Assembly: GCF_041860085.1 (NCBI RefSeq)
Contig: NZ_CP124747.1
Span: forward strand, 1,798,001 to 1,862,000
Reading direction: 5' to 3'
Source of the DNA: Schlesneria sp. DSM 10557
Lineage (GTDB): Bacteria > Planctomycetota > Planctomycetia > Planctomycetales > Planctomycetaceae
DNA length: 64,000 nucleotides
Positions 9,377-18,017 of the stretch are shown here, one piece after another. A model generated the notes under the pieces. That model had not been told where the DNA came from. It was given only the letters and a program-made list of their open reading frames with translations, and made no database searches. The translations under genes and the position numbers were made by a program. Every line of letters starts with the position of its first letter. The first letter of the stretch is position 1.

Positions 9377-10414
9377 ATGAATCGACTCGCGATCGCAGCC
9401 TGCCTCTTCCTTTTCGGCACCTTGCCACTGTTTGCGGGATCCGAAGATGGTCGGCTGGACCTGTACTTCGTCGACGTCGAAGGGGGAGCAGCCACTGTGA
9501 TCGTCACTCCGCAGGGAGAATCGATCCTGATCGATTCTGGCTATCCCGACAACGGAGGCCGTGATCGCGATCGAATTCTTGACGTCTTGAAGAATGTCGC
9601 CAGGCTGGACCACCTCGACCACGCCGTCGTCTCTCACTGGCACCTGGACCATTTCGGCAACCATGCTGAAGTCGCCTCGCTGTTCAAAATCTCTCATTTC
9701 TGGGACCGCGGAATTCCGGACCTGCTCTCAGAAGACCCCGGATTCACCAATCGAGTCGCACCGTATCGATCAGCCAGCCAGAATCGTTCCAAGACACTCA
9801 AGGCGGGCGATTCGATGCCGCTCAAAGCCGGGGTCACTCCATTAACGGTCAAGGTGCTGACCGCCAGCGGCGAAGTCATTCCCAATACGGGCGAGCCGAA
9901 CCCTTTCGCAGCCGAGCATCATTCTCAACCCGAGGATACATCCGACAACGCGAAGAGCATCAGTCTGCTGCTCACCTTCGGCAAGTTCAAGTTCCTGTGC
10001 TGCGGCGACCTGACATGGAACACCGAAGCCAAGTTGATGACACCCAACAATCCCGTCGGTCCGATCGACCTGTTCATGGCAACACACCATGGACTGAACG
10101 TCAGCAATAATCCGGTGATGGTACTGGCGCTCGATCCACGAGTTTGTGTCACCTGCAACGGACCGACCAAGGGAGCCGATCCTGAAACCATCGCAACGTT
10201 CAAGCGGATCAAGTCCCTTCAGGCGATGTACCAGTTACACCGAAATGTCCGACTGGCGGAGAAAGATCAGGCTCCCGCCGAGAACATCGCCAATCAGGTC
10301 GAAACCGCCAAGTGCACTGGGAACTGGATCAAGGCGTCAGTGGCAAAAGAGGGAACGTCCTATACCATCCAGGTCGGCCCGCAAGGTAAGCCACGCACAT
10401 TTGAAACACGTTAG
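9377..10414 (+). CDS. Exported metallo-beta-lactamase-fold hydrolase (ComEC C-domain-like)
   Basis: The 345-residue protein begins with a signal peptide (M-N-R-L followed by a hydrophobic core ending near A-G-S at residue 22), so it acts outside the cytoplasm. The metal-binding motif H-W-H-L-D-H is at residues 87-92. Later ligands are likely in C-C-G-D-L-T and A-T-H-H-G. The overall order, with D-L-Y-F-V-D-V-E-G-G-A-A and L-I-D-S-G-Y before the motif, matches stand-alone relatives of the ComEC/Rec2 hydrolase domain. Substrate is unknown. birA follows 36 bases downstream on the same strand. Confidence 0.87.
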   Translation: MNRLAIAACLFLFGTLPLFAGSEDGRLDLYFVDVEGGAATVIVTPQGESILIDSGYPDNGGRDRDRILDVLKNVARLDHLDHAVVSHWHLDHFGNHAEVASLFKISHFWDRGIPDLLSEDPGFTNRVAPYRSASQNRSKTLKAGDSMPLKAGVTPLTVKVLTASGEVIPNTGEPNPFAAEHHSQPEDTSDNAKSISLLLTFGKFKFLCCGDLTWNTEAKLMTPNNPVGPIDLFMATHHGLNVSNNPVMVLALDPRVCVTCNGPTKGADPETIATFKRIKSLQAMYQLHRNVRLAEKDQAPAENIANQVETAKCTGNWIKASVAKEGTSYTIQVGPQGKPRTFETR

Positions 10415-10450
10415 CGATGCATCACGAAGAAAGGTTTCTGCGGAACAATT

Positions 10451-11227
10451 GTGATTGATACAGCACGTCTGCTCGCCGAAACCTGTGTACGCAATGTCGA
10501 ATGGTTGGATGAAGTCGGCTCAACCAATGATCGCGCATTGCAGCTCTCCATCGATCCCTTGATCGAAACGCCTTATCTGGTCGGTGCAGATCGTCAGTGG
10601 GCGGGCAGGGGGCGAGGTTCCAACCAGTGGTGGGGTGCGGATGGCTCACTCATGTTCTCCATCGTCGTGGGGATGTCTGCCCTGAACCTGACACCCGCTG
10701 ACTGGCCGCATTTTTCACTGGTCACCGGACTGGCCATCGCAGAGACACTTTCCAAAACGCTTCCAGGGGCGAATGTAGGACTGAAGTGGCCCAATGATGT
10801 CTGGCTGGAAGGCCGCAAGGTCAGTGGGATCCTGATTGAACAATGCGAACGTCAGTCCGATCGCCTGATCGTGGGGGTGGGACTGAACGTCAACAACTCG
10901 TTCGCCACAGCCCCTGCTGAATTGAAAGGAATCGCGACGTCGATGGTCGATGCGGCCGGAGGAACGGAATTCTCGCGAACCGACGTTCTGATAACGTTCC
11001 TCACGTGCTGGAGCGAACTGACGGAGCAACTCGCCCGGAACAAGTTGAGTCTCGTGGAGCGCTGGTCACGACTGTGTGTGCTCACTGGCCATCCTGTCAC
11101 GCTGACAAATGGAAACCAGGAGACGATGGGCGTCTGCGCAGGGATCGACGCCGACGGCGCCCTGCTGTTACGAACCGCGTTCAACCTGGAACGACACTAT
11201 GCGGGGACAGTCCGGCGACTGGATTAG
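10451..11227 (+). CDS. birA: Biotin--[acetyl-CoA-carboxylase] ligase, monofunctional
   Basis: The enzyme activates biotin with ATP and attaches it to the carboxyl carrier protein of acetyl-CoA carboxylase. Its 258 residues contain the biotinyl-AMP loop G-R-G-R-G (near 52-56), K-W-P-N-D at 111-115, and K-V-S-G-I-L-I-E with Lys122. The small C-terminal SH3-like domain is present. There is no N-terminal winged-helix domain, so unlike E. coli BirA it should not act as a repressor. The start is a GTG at 10451. It follows the metallo-hydrolase gene closely and may share its transcript. Confidence 0.93.
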   Translation: MIDTARLLAETCVRNVEWLDEVGSTNDRALQLSIDPLIETPYLVGADRQWAGRGRGSNQWWGADGSLMFSIVVGMSALNLTPADWPHFSLVTGLAIAETLSKTLPGANVGLKWPNDVWLEGRKVSGILIEQCERQSDRLIVGVGLNVNNSFATAPAELKGIATSMVDAAGGTEFSRTDVLITFLTCWSELTEQLARNKLSLVERWSRLCVLTGHPVTLTNGNQETMGVCAGIDADGALLLRTAFNLERHYAGTVRRLD

Positions 11228-11647
11228 TACCATGAATCTGGCTTGATGTCGCTGATTCTGCGTCACAGTCCGCGAACCGTGATCGGGGACAAATCGGGTA
11301 GGGAGACTCACGCTCAATCAATTCCGAAACCAAACTGTCGACAAACTCGCCAGAGTCACAAACACCGCCATGCAGTTGACCGGTTTCCGAAAGTGAGGTG
11401 GCGACGTTCGGGCGAAGGAATGATCCTTCGATTGTGCAATTGAGGACTGTCCCGAATCGCGTTCCCTGATGAACAAACCTCAGCGAACGGCAGACCGCTC
11501 TACTGAACAAAACAATCCCCGCCGTTGTGCTGGGTTGTGCTACCTTTGTAAGATAATGTTCCGCCCGAATTCTTCGCCCCATATGCCCCGACGTTGCTCT
11601 CGGAGTGGTGACGGCAGGTGCTCAGCGCTGACGAGGTCATGCCCGCC
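11228..11647. other. 420-base intergenic region before the DUF1549/DUF1553 gene
   Basis: No convincing gene is seen on either strand; short open frames here have no start support. A TAAGATAAT near 11548 could be a -10 element for the downstream gene, but no well-spaced -35 was found. Confidence 0.4.
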
Positions 11648-14600
11648 ATGAAATTGAGTTCCTCTGTAGCACGGTCCATCCTGAGTCCCGGCCTATTTGG
11701 CTGGATGTCTCTGCACCTGGTCACGGGTCTCGCGCAAGCCCAGACCATCGACTATCAGCGAGATGTCCAACCCATCCTGGCCGAGCACTGCACTCACTGC
11801 CACGGCGGTGACGAAGGAACAAGACACGGCAGCCTGAGACTGGACGTGCGCGAGACGGCATTGAAGGGAGGAGATTCGGGAACTCCTGCGATCGTCCCCG
11901 GTCAGCATGACCTCAGCGAACTGATCCGCCGCGTGACCTCGACCGACACCACGCAGGTCATGCCTCCACCAAAAGAAAACAAACCGCTTTCCCCTCAGCA
12001 AATCGACACCCTCAAAAAATGGATTGATGAGGGAGCCAAATACGCGGCACACTGGGCCTTTGTCCCGCCACAGAAAATCAAGCTCCCGGAAGGTGGTTCC
12101 CCTCATCCCATCGATGCGATCGTGGCTCAGCATCTACAGAAACGAGGTCTGACACCTTCACCTCGTGCTTCGAACGAAGTTCTCTGCCGCCGGCTGTATC
12201 TGGACCTGGTCGGATTGCTCCCCACCCCCGCTGAACTCGACGCGTTTGAGAAGAACGGCGTCGAAGCGACAATTGAAGGATTGCTGAAGAGTGACCGATT
12301 CGGAGAGAAGTGGGCTCGCCACTGGCTCGACGCCGCTCGCTATTCCGATACGAACGGGTACGAAAAGGATCTGTCACGTGACCAGTGGATCTGGCGTGAC
12401 TGGGTGATCAAGGCACTCAACAAAGACATGCCGTACAACCAGTTCGTCATCGAACAGATCGCGGGTGACCTGCTGCCGGGTGCAACGCAGGAACAGATCA
12501 TCGCCACCGGCTTTCTCCGTAACAGCATGCTGAACGAAGAAGGAGCGATCATCGCCGAAGAGTTCCGGATGTTTGAAATGTTTGATCGAGTCGATTGTGT
12601 GGGAAAAGCCGTTCTGGGCCTTTCGACGCAGTGTGCCCAGTGCCACTCACACAAATTCGATCCCATCTCGCATGACGAATACTATGGGATGTTCGCATTC
12701 CTCAATAATTCCTATGAAGCCCAGTCATGGGTCTACACACCCGAGCAACAGCAGCAAATCGATCAGGTCACCAATTCTCTTCGCGTGATTGAAGATCGAA
12801 TTCGGACTCAGCGCCCTCAATGGCAGCAGGAAGTTGCTCAATGGGAAAAAGAGGTTCTTGCCAAACAAGTCGACTGGGCGCCGCTGATCGCGATGGAAAT
12901 GGGAAGTGTCAGTGGCCTGAATCACCCGACGCAATTGAATGACCATTCATTCCTGATGCGCGGACACCCCAGTAACGACGTCTTCTTCGTGGGTCAGCCA
13001 GACCTCAAAGGTGTTACCGGCATCCGTCTGGAAGCCCTGACTCACGGGGACCTGCCCTTTGGCGGTCCGGGACGCGGGCCAGCGGGGGTGTGGGGCGTGA
13101 CCGAGATTCATGCCTCGATCCAGAAGCCCGGAAGTAGCGAGTGGGAAAAGCTGAAACTCGTTAACGCCACCGCAGACTTCTCGGAACCAGACCAGAAAGA
13201 AGATAAGAAGTCACGCGGACCCGTCGCCTATCTGATTGACGGAACCGATGACACGTCGTGGGAAGCAGACCGTGGAATTGGCCGTCGCAATCAGCCGTCC
13301 GTTGCCATTGTCCAATTTGAACAACCACTCGATCTCCCCCCCGGAACCAAGTTCAAATTCGCGATGAATACGAACGACATGCTGGTTTGTGCCCGGATCA
13401 GCACGACGACGGCTCCCGCACCGGCCGCATTGCCGATCGACTACGCGGCCATCCTGGCGATCAAGGTTCCTGCAGAGCAACGTACCGCCGAGCAACAGGC
13501 CGCGATCTTCTCGGCTTGGTCTCGCTCAATCCCCGAACTCAAACCGATCACCGACGAGATCGACGCCCAGTGGAAACAATTTCCGACGGCTCTCACCTCC
13601 GTCCTTCATTTGAAGGAACGCCAGAACAACTTCGTCAGGCCGACATCTCTGCTCGATCGCGGTGGCTGGGACCAGCCGAAGCACGTTGTTCAGCCGCATA
13701 CTCCCGCTGCCCTGCACCCGTATAACAGTGTCTACCCGCCCAGCCGGCTGGGGTTTGCTCAGTGGCTCGCGGCACCCGAGTCTCCCTTGACCGCTCGCGT
13801 GGCCGTCAACCGCGTCTGGCAGGCGATCTTTGGCGAGGGGCTGGTCGAAACGTCAGAGGACTTTGGAACCCGGACGGTGGTCCCTGAGTACCGGGATCTC
13901 CTGGACTGGCTGGCAGTCGACTTCATGGAGCATGGCTGGAGCCAGAAGCATCTGATCCGAACGATTGTCACCAGCACCACGTACCAGCAGAGTTCGACCA
14001 TGTCGCCCGAACTTCGTGAGCGGGATCCACGCAATCAGTGGCTCGCCCGGGGACCCCGGTTCCGCGCCGAAGCCGAAGTCGTTCGCGATATCGCTCTGTG
14101 TGCAGCAGGACTTATCAGCCACAAAATTGGAGGACCGGGAATCATTCCTCCCGTTCCTCAGAACGTACTCGATTACAACTATGTCTATCCGACGTTCTGG
14201 AAGCCGGCTGAAGGGCCGGAACGATACCGGCGGACGGTTTACGTCTTCCGCAAACGGTCGATGCCTGATCCCGTGCTTTCCAGTTTCGATGCACCGAACA
14301 GCGACTTCAGTTGTGCTCGGCGTGTGCGGTCCAATACTCCGCTGGCGGCGCTGGCAGGACTGAACGAGATCATCTTCGTCGAGTCGGCTCAGGCCATGGC
14401 CCTCCGCATCCTGCGAGAAGGTGGTCAGGACGACGCCCAACGGGCCGACTACGCATTTCGTCTGTGTACCGCGCGAAAACCTACAGATGAAGAACGGACC
14501 GAGATTCTTTCGCTGCTGAAATCGAGGCGGCAACGATTGGCAGATGGTTGGCTCGACATTCGCGAAGTCGCGACAGGCGATTCCACAAAGCTGCCAGCAA

Positions 14601-14692
14601 TTCCCGCCAACGCAACCCCTCAGGACGCCGCCGCCTGGACGCTCGTTTCACGAGTCCTGCTGAATCTGGACGAGACGATCAATAAAAACTGA
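11648..14692 (+). CDS. PSD1/DUF1549-DUF1553 cytochrome-c domain protein
   Basis: This is a large exported planctomycete protein of about 1014 residues. A signal peptide ends near A-Q-A-Q. A planctomycete-type cytochrome c domain follows, with heme motif C-T-H-C-H at residues 48-52 and an M-P-P-P axial-ligand-like site. The DUF1549 domain occupies about 130-360 and includes the family motif C-A-Q-C-H-S-H-K-F-D-P. A less conserved middle follows, then DUF1553 from about 690 to the end (Pro-rich S-R-L-G-F-A-Q-W-L, then R-V-A-V-N-R-V-W-Q). The family's biochemical role is unsettled; carbohydrate or sulfatase-linked oxidation is often suggested. The ATG at 11648 fits the signal peptide better than upstream starts. 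It pairs with the DUF1501 gene 82 bases downstream. Confidence 0.93.
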   Translation: MKLSSSVARSILSPGLFGWMSLHLVTGLAQAQTIDYQRDVQPILAEHCTHCHGGDEGTRHGSLRLDVRETALKGGDSGTPAIVPGQHDLSELIRRVTSTDTTQVMPPPKENKPLSPQQIDTLKKWIDEGAKYAAHWAFVPPQKIKLPEGGSPHPIDAIVAQHLQKRGLTPSPRASNEVLCRRLYLDLVGLLPTPAELDAFEKNGVEATIEGLLKSDRFGEKWARHWLDAARYSDTNGYEKDLSRDQWIWRDWVIKALNKDMPYNQFVIEQIAGDLLPGATQEQIIATGFLRNSMLNEEGAIIAEEFRMFEMFDRVDCVGKAVLGLSTQCAQCHSHKFDPISHDEYYGMFAFLNNSYEAQSWVYTPEQQQQIDQVTNSLRVIEDRIRTQRPQWQQEVAQWEKEVLAKQVDWAPLIAMEMGSVSGLNHPTQLNDHSFLMRGHPSNDVFFVGQPDLKGVTGIRLEALTHGDLPFGGPGRGPAGVWGVTEIHASIQKPGSSEWEKLKLVNATADFSEPDQKEDKKSRGPVAYLIDGTDDTSWEADRGIGRRNQPSVAIVQFEQPLDLPPGTKFKFAMNTNDMLVCARISTTTAPAPAALPIDYAAILAIKVPAEQRTAEQQAAIFSAWSRSIPELKPITDEIDAQWKQFPTALTSVLHLKERQNNFVRPTSLLDRGGWDQPKHVVQPHTPAALHPYNSVYPPSRLGFAQWLAAPESPLTARVAVNRVWQAIFGEGLVETSEDFGTRTVVPEYRDLLDWLAVDFMEHGWSQKHLIRTIVTSTTYQQSSTMSPELRERDPRNQWLARGPRFRAEAEVVRDIALCAAGLISHKIGGPGIIPPVPQNVLDYNYVYPTFWKPAEGPERYRRTVYVFRKRSMPDPVLSSFDAPNSDFSCARRVRSNTPLAALAGLNEIIFVESAQAMALRILREGGQDDAQRADYAFRLCTARKPTDEERTEILSLLKSRRQRLADGWLDIREVATGDSTKLPAIPANATPQDAAAWTLVSRVLLNLDETINKN

Positions 14693-14774
14693 CAATCAAT
14701 CCACGGTTCTCTGATCCCGAAGCAGACTGGGCCAAATTCCTGCGGAATCACATTTAACCACGAGGCTGGTCGAG

Positions 14775-16205
14775 ATGACACAACAGAATGAATTGAAGAC
14801 TGCGATGGCCCGGTATCTCAGCAGACGCTGGTTCCTGCGTGACTGCGGCGTCGGTCTGGCCGGGATCGCTGCCGGTGCTTTGGCGGCTCGTACCGGATTG
14901 AGTGCCTCTTCTGCGCCCAATCCGCTCGCGGTCCGGCAACCGCACTACCCCGCCAAAGCCAAACGTGTGATCTACATGTTCAACGCCGGGGCTCCGAGTC
15001 ATCTGGAGTTGTTCGACAACAAACCGGAACTGAGTAAACGGGATGGCCAGCTCCCTCCGGCAGACTTGCTCAAAGGCTACCGGGCTGCGTTCATTAACCC
15101 GAACTCAGCCCTGCTGGGACCCAAGTTCAAGTTCGAACGACACGGCAAATGCGGCATGGAACTGAGCGAAGTTCTTCCGCACACGGCCAGTATTGCCGAC
15201 GACATCTGCCTGATTCGTTCGATGCAGACAGATGCAGTGAACCACGCACCTGCTCAGATCATGATGAATACCGGGTCGCAACAGTTCGGCCGCCCCAGTT
15301 TCGGATCGTGGACTGTGTACGGTTTAGGGACCGAAAGCCAGGAATTGCCCGGTTTCGTGGTACTGACGAGTGCCAAAGGAACCAGCGGCGGCGCGAGCAA
15401 CTACGGCTGTGGCTTCCTCCCAACCATGTACGGCGGAATCCCATTCCGCAGCGCCGGGGATCCCGTCCTGTACCTCTCCAATCCTCGCGGAATCGATTCC
15501 GAGACACAGCGTGCATCACTGGATGCTCTGCAGCGGCTCAACCAGTTGAATCTGGAAACCGCGGGCGATCCTGAAACTGCGGCCCGGATCCAGAGCTACG
15601 AAATGGCCTATCGACTTCAGTCGAGCGCACCGGAACTGATGGACCTGAAGAGCGAATCGAAAGAGACGCTCGACATGTACGGCGTGAAAGACCCCAACGA
15701 ATCCAGCTACGCCCGCAACTGTCTGCTGGCGCGTCGCCTGATCGAACGGGGTGTCCGCTTTGTACAGCTCTTCCATGAAGCGTGGGATCATCACGGAAAC
15801 CTCACAGCAGGTGTCAAACAAAATGCCATCGACACCGACAAGGCCAGTGCGGCTCTTGTGCGTGATCTCAAACAGCGGGGATTGCTCAACGATACCCTGG
15901 TCGTGTGGGGGGGCGAGTTTGGGCGGACCCCGATGGTGCAGGGGGGGAACGACGGTCGCGATCACCACAACCGCGGGTTCAGCATGTGGCTGGCGGGCGG
16001 GGGCATTAAAGCGGGACACGTCCATGGTCAGACGGATGAGTTCGGCTTCAACGTCGTCGCCGACCCCGTCCACGTCCACGACCTGAACGCCACACTGCTG
16101 CATCTGCTGGGCTTCGACCATACCCGGCACACTTACCGGTTCCAGGGTCGCGACTATCGCCTGACAGACATTCACGGCAACGTGGTCGAGGGGATTCTCG
16201 CCTGA
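14775..16205 (+). CDS. DUF1501 domain protein, Tat-type export signal
   Basis: The 476-residue protein starts with S-R-R-W-F-L-R-D and a hydrophobic stretch rich in Gly and Ala, which fits a twin-arginine signal. The DUF1501 fold is related to alkaline phosphatases and sulfatases. Characteristic segments are F-N-A-G-A-P-S-H-L-E-L-F-D, V-N-H-A-P-A-Q, W-D-H-H-G-N and G-G-E-F-G-R-T-P, with D-H-H-N-R-G close behind; these supply His/Asp residues for a possible metal site. Planctomycetes carry many copies, nearly always next to a DUF1549/DUF1553 gene as here, so the two products probably act together in the periplasm. No enzyme activity is established for the family. Confidence 0.93.
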   Translation: MTQQNELKTAMARYLSRRWFLRDCGVGLAGIAAGALAARTGLSASSAPNPLAVRQPHYPAKAKRVIYMFNAGAPSHLELFDNKPELSKRDGQLPPADLLKGYRAAFINPNSALLGPKFKFERHGKCGMELSEVLPHTASIADDICLIRSMQTDAVNHAPAQIMMNTGSQQFGRPSFGSWTVYGLGTESQELPGFVVLTSAKGTSGGASNYGCGFLPTMYGGIPFRSAGDPVLYLSNPRGIDSETQRASLDALQRLNQLNLETAGDPETAARIQSYEMAYRLQSSAPELMDLKSESKETLDMYGVKDPNESSYARNCLLARRLIERGVRFVQLFHEAWDHHGNLTAGVKQNAIDTDKASAALVRDLKQRGLLNDTLVVWGGEFGRTPMVQGGNDGRDHHNRGFSMWLAGGGIKAGHVHGQTDEFGFNVVADPVHVHDLNATLLHLLGFDHTRHTYRFQGRDYRLTDIHGNVVEGILA

Positions 16206-16307
16206 CCAGAGCCCTTGGGATGTACTTCGGATTCGTCGTCCGCGGAACGTGCAACGATGGAAACGGGGGCCCGTGCACCTGCGCAGTAGTACACGGGGGC
16301 GTTGAAC

Positions 16308-17402
16308 CTACTTTGAGCGTAACTGTCTGATCAACCAGTCCACTGCGTACTGCTGAGACTCGGGAGTGACGGCATGTCCCACATTGGGCTGCGACCGAAA
16401 CTCGAAGTTCTGCGAAGCTTCCTGCTGCCCGTACGCTTCGCGTGCTGCATCAACACAGAGTTTCACTCCGGGGCCGGGGGTCCGATCGTCACGGTCACCA
16501 TTGATCACAAGTAGCGGCCGAGGGGCGATAAGGGGTAGCATCTGCGGGCCGTCGAAGTCACTTTCAATCCCCGGTACGACCCGCTGATAGAAACGACGGA
16601 CAAATGCAGCATCAACGGTACCCTGTTGAAGTTCCCGGGCTGCACCATCCACGGCAGACTGAATCGTCCCGACACGAGATTGCCAGGCGTTGTTTTTGAG
16701 AGCCCAGTCAAAACTCTGGACTCCGATACAGGGGACGCTGGCGACGATCCGCTGGTCAACCGCTGCCGCTAGGTAAAGCTCTGTCCCCCCCTTGGAGAAT
16801 CCGATTCCGCCGATTCGCTTGGGATCGACGTCAGAGCGAGTTTCCAGGTAGTCGAGCAGTCGCTGCAAGTCCCAGACGGTGTCGTAGTAGAAAGGAAACC
16901 TCTCCCCTGACTTCCAGGTTTCCAGAATTGCGGCGCGGTAGTCTTCGCTCCCTTTGCCGTGCTTTGCCCGTTCCCCGGCGTATCGGGCGTCGAATGCGAC
17001 TCCCAGCACGCCACGTCGTGCCAGCACCTGGAGCAAGCCCTTCATGGCTTCCTTGTTTCCGCCGGTACCGTGAAGCACGATGACAACTGGCAGGGGTCCC
17101 GGCGGCGATGTTGCTGATTTCACCAGCAAACCAGGCACGCGTTCATCCGCTTCCGAGTCGAACTCGAATTTCACTTCGAGAACCCCGTCATCGATCACCG
17201 CTGATCGTTCGATGGGGTTCAGAGGAACCCGTGCTCGATCGATCAACGCTGAAAAACGATGACGTAGTGAATCCCCGTCGGGAATCGCTCGAGGTGCGCG
17301 CTCGACCGCTCCCAAATTCGTCGCCAGGAAGACAAAGAGCAACTGGCAGAGAAGATCACGTGCAGCGGCGCTTGAATTCGCCCGTCTCGGTATCAATTTC
17401 AA
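16308..17402 (-). CDS. Exported alpha/beta hydrolase (acetyl xylan esterase/dienelactone hydrolase-like)
   Basis: The nucleophile elbow is G-F-S-K-G-G, the oxyanion strand contains V-I-V-L-H-G-T-G-G, and a late N-G-D-R-D-D-R-T-P and N-V-G-H-A-V supply Asp and His. The N-terminus has R-R followed by a hydrophobic run ending near N-L-G-A, which fits a signal peptide. The start is unclear. The open frame reaches 17498, deep inside efp, and contains an ATG at 17444. A TTG at 17402 gives a short overlap with efp (47 bases) and keeps the signal peptide, so it is used here; a TTG at 17342 after the efp stop is also possible. It is the third gene of the earP-efp unit, and a link to EF-P is not obvious. 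Confidence 0.75.
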   Translation of the reverse strand: MKLIPRRANSSAAARDLLCQLLFVFLATNLGAVERAPRAIPDGDSLRHRFSALIDRARVPLNPIERSAVIDDGVLEVKFEFDSEADERVPGLLVKSATSPPGPLPVVIVLHGTGGNKEAMKGLLQVLARRGVLGVAFDARYAGERAKHGKGSEDYRAAILETWKSGERFPFYYDTVWDLQRLLDYLETRSDVDPKRIGGIGFSKGGTELYLAAAVDQRIVASVPCIGVQSFDWALKNNAWQSRVGTIQSAVDGAARELQQGTVDAAFVRRFYQRVVPGIESDFDGPQMLPLIAPRPLLVINGDRDDRTPGPGVKLCVDAAREAYGQQEASQNFEFRSQPNVGHAVTPESQQYAVDWLIRQLRSK

Positions 17403-17928
17403 TTTTGTCTCCGATTTCGACAAATGCAGAGACCTGAAGCTCATGCTTCGTTTCCTTAAGGATCGCCGCCTTGGTGATCTTGCCCGAAGTGTCACCACGA
17501 GTCACTGGCTCGGTGTATTCCACTTCGCGAATGATCGTCTTGGGGAGAACGACCGAGATCGAGCGACCTTCGAAGAACGTCACTTCACAGACATCTTCCA
17601 TCTCGGAAACAAGGTACTTCTCGAGATCAGAAATACTCTCGGCGTCGATTTCGTATTCGTTGAAATCCGAGTCGACGAACACGTGGTTCGGGGGAGAGAA
17701 GTACGAGTACTTGCACTCTTTCTTATCCAGCATGACCCCTTCGAGCTTTTCATCTGACTTGAAAATCAGTTCCGAGACCCGGTTGGTCAGCAGGTTCTTG
17801 GCTTTGACTTTAACGACCGCCTGGTTACGCCCCGACTTGTTGATTTGAGCCTTGATGACGACCACAGGCTCGTTCTCAAGCATAATGACGTTGCCGGACT
17901 GAAGGTTGTTGGCGAGCTTCACACTCAT
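17356..17928 (-). CDS. efp: Translation elongation factor P, arginine-type
   Basis: EF-P enters the ribosome E site and restores peptide-bond formation at polyproline stretches. The protein has 190 residues with the N-terminal KOW-like domain and two OB domains (R-G-D-T-S-G-K near the end is a family signature). The loop tip that is normally Lys34 reads N-K-S-G-R-N-Q, so the modified residue is Arg34, as in Pseudomonas EF-P where Arg32 is rhamnosylated. The following V-V-K-V-K-A-K-N-L-L-T and the S-Y-F-S-P segment also resemble the proteobacterial arginine type. The ATG at 17928 is used because the EF-P fold begins there; an upstream frame to 18000 adds 24 unlikely residues. The gene lies 89 bases after earP. 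Confidence 0.95.
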   Translation of the reverse strand: MSVKLANNLQSGNVIMLENEPVVVIKAQINKSGRNQAVVKVKAKNLLTNRVSELIFKSDEKLEGVMLDKKECKYSYFSPPNHVFVDSDFNEYEIDAESISDLEKYLVSEMEDVCEVTFFEGRSISVVLPKTIIREVEYTEPVTRGDTSGKITKAAILKETKHELQVSAFVEIGDKIEIDTETGEFKRRCT

Positions 17929-18017
17929 AAAAGATTTCCCATCTTGCCTATCAAAATTGTTAGTGCGCATCTGCCAAACCTGGACACGACGCGTCGGCAA
18001 CGTGCTGGACTAGTAAC

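Noticed and set aside
16270..16303. CCCGTG/CACGGG hairpin between the DUF1501 gene and the hydrolase
   Set aside because: Short stem with a long loop and no T-tract; not enough to call.
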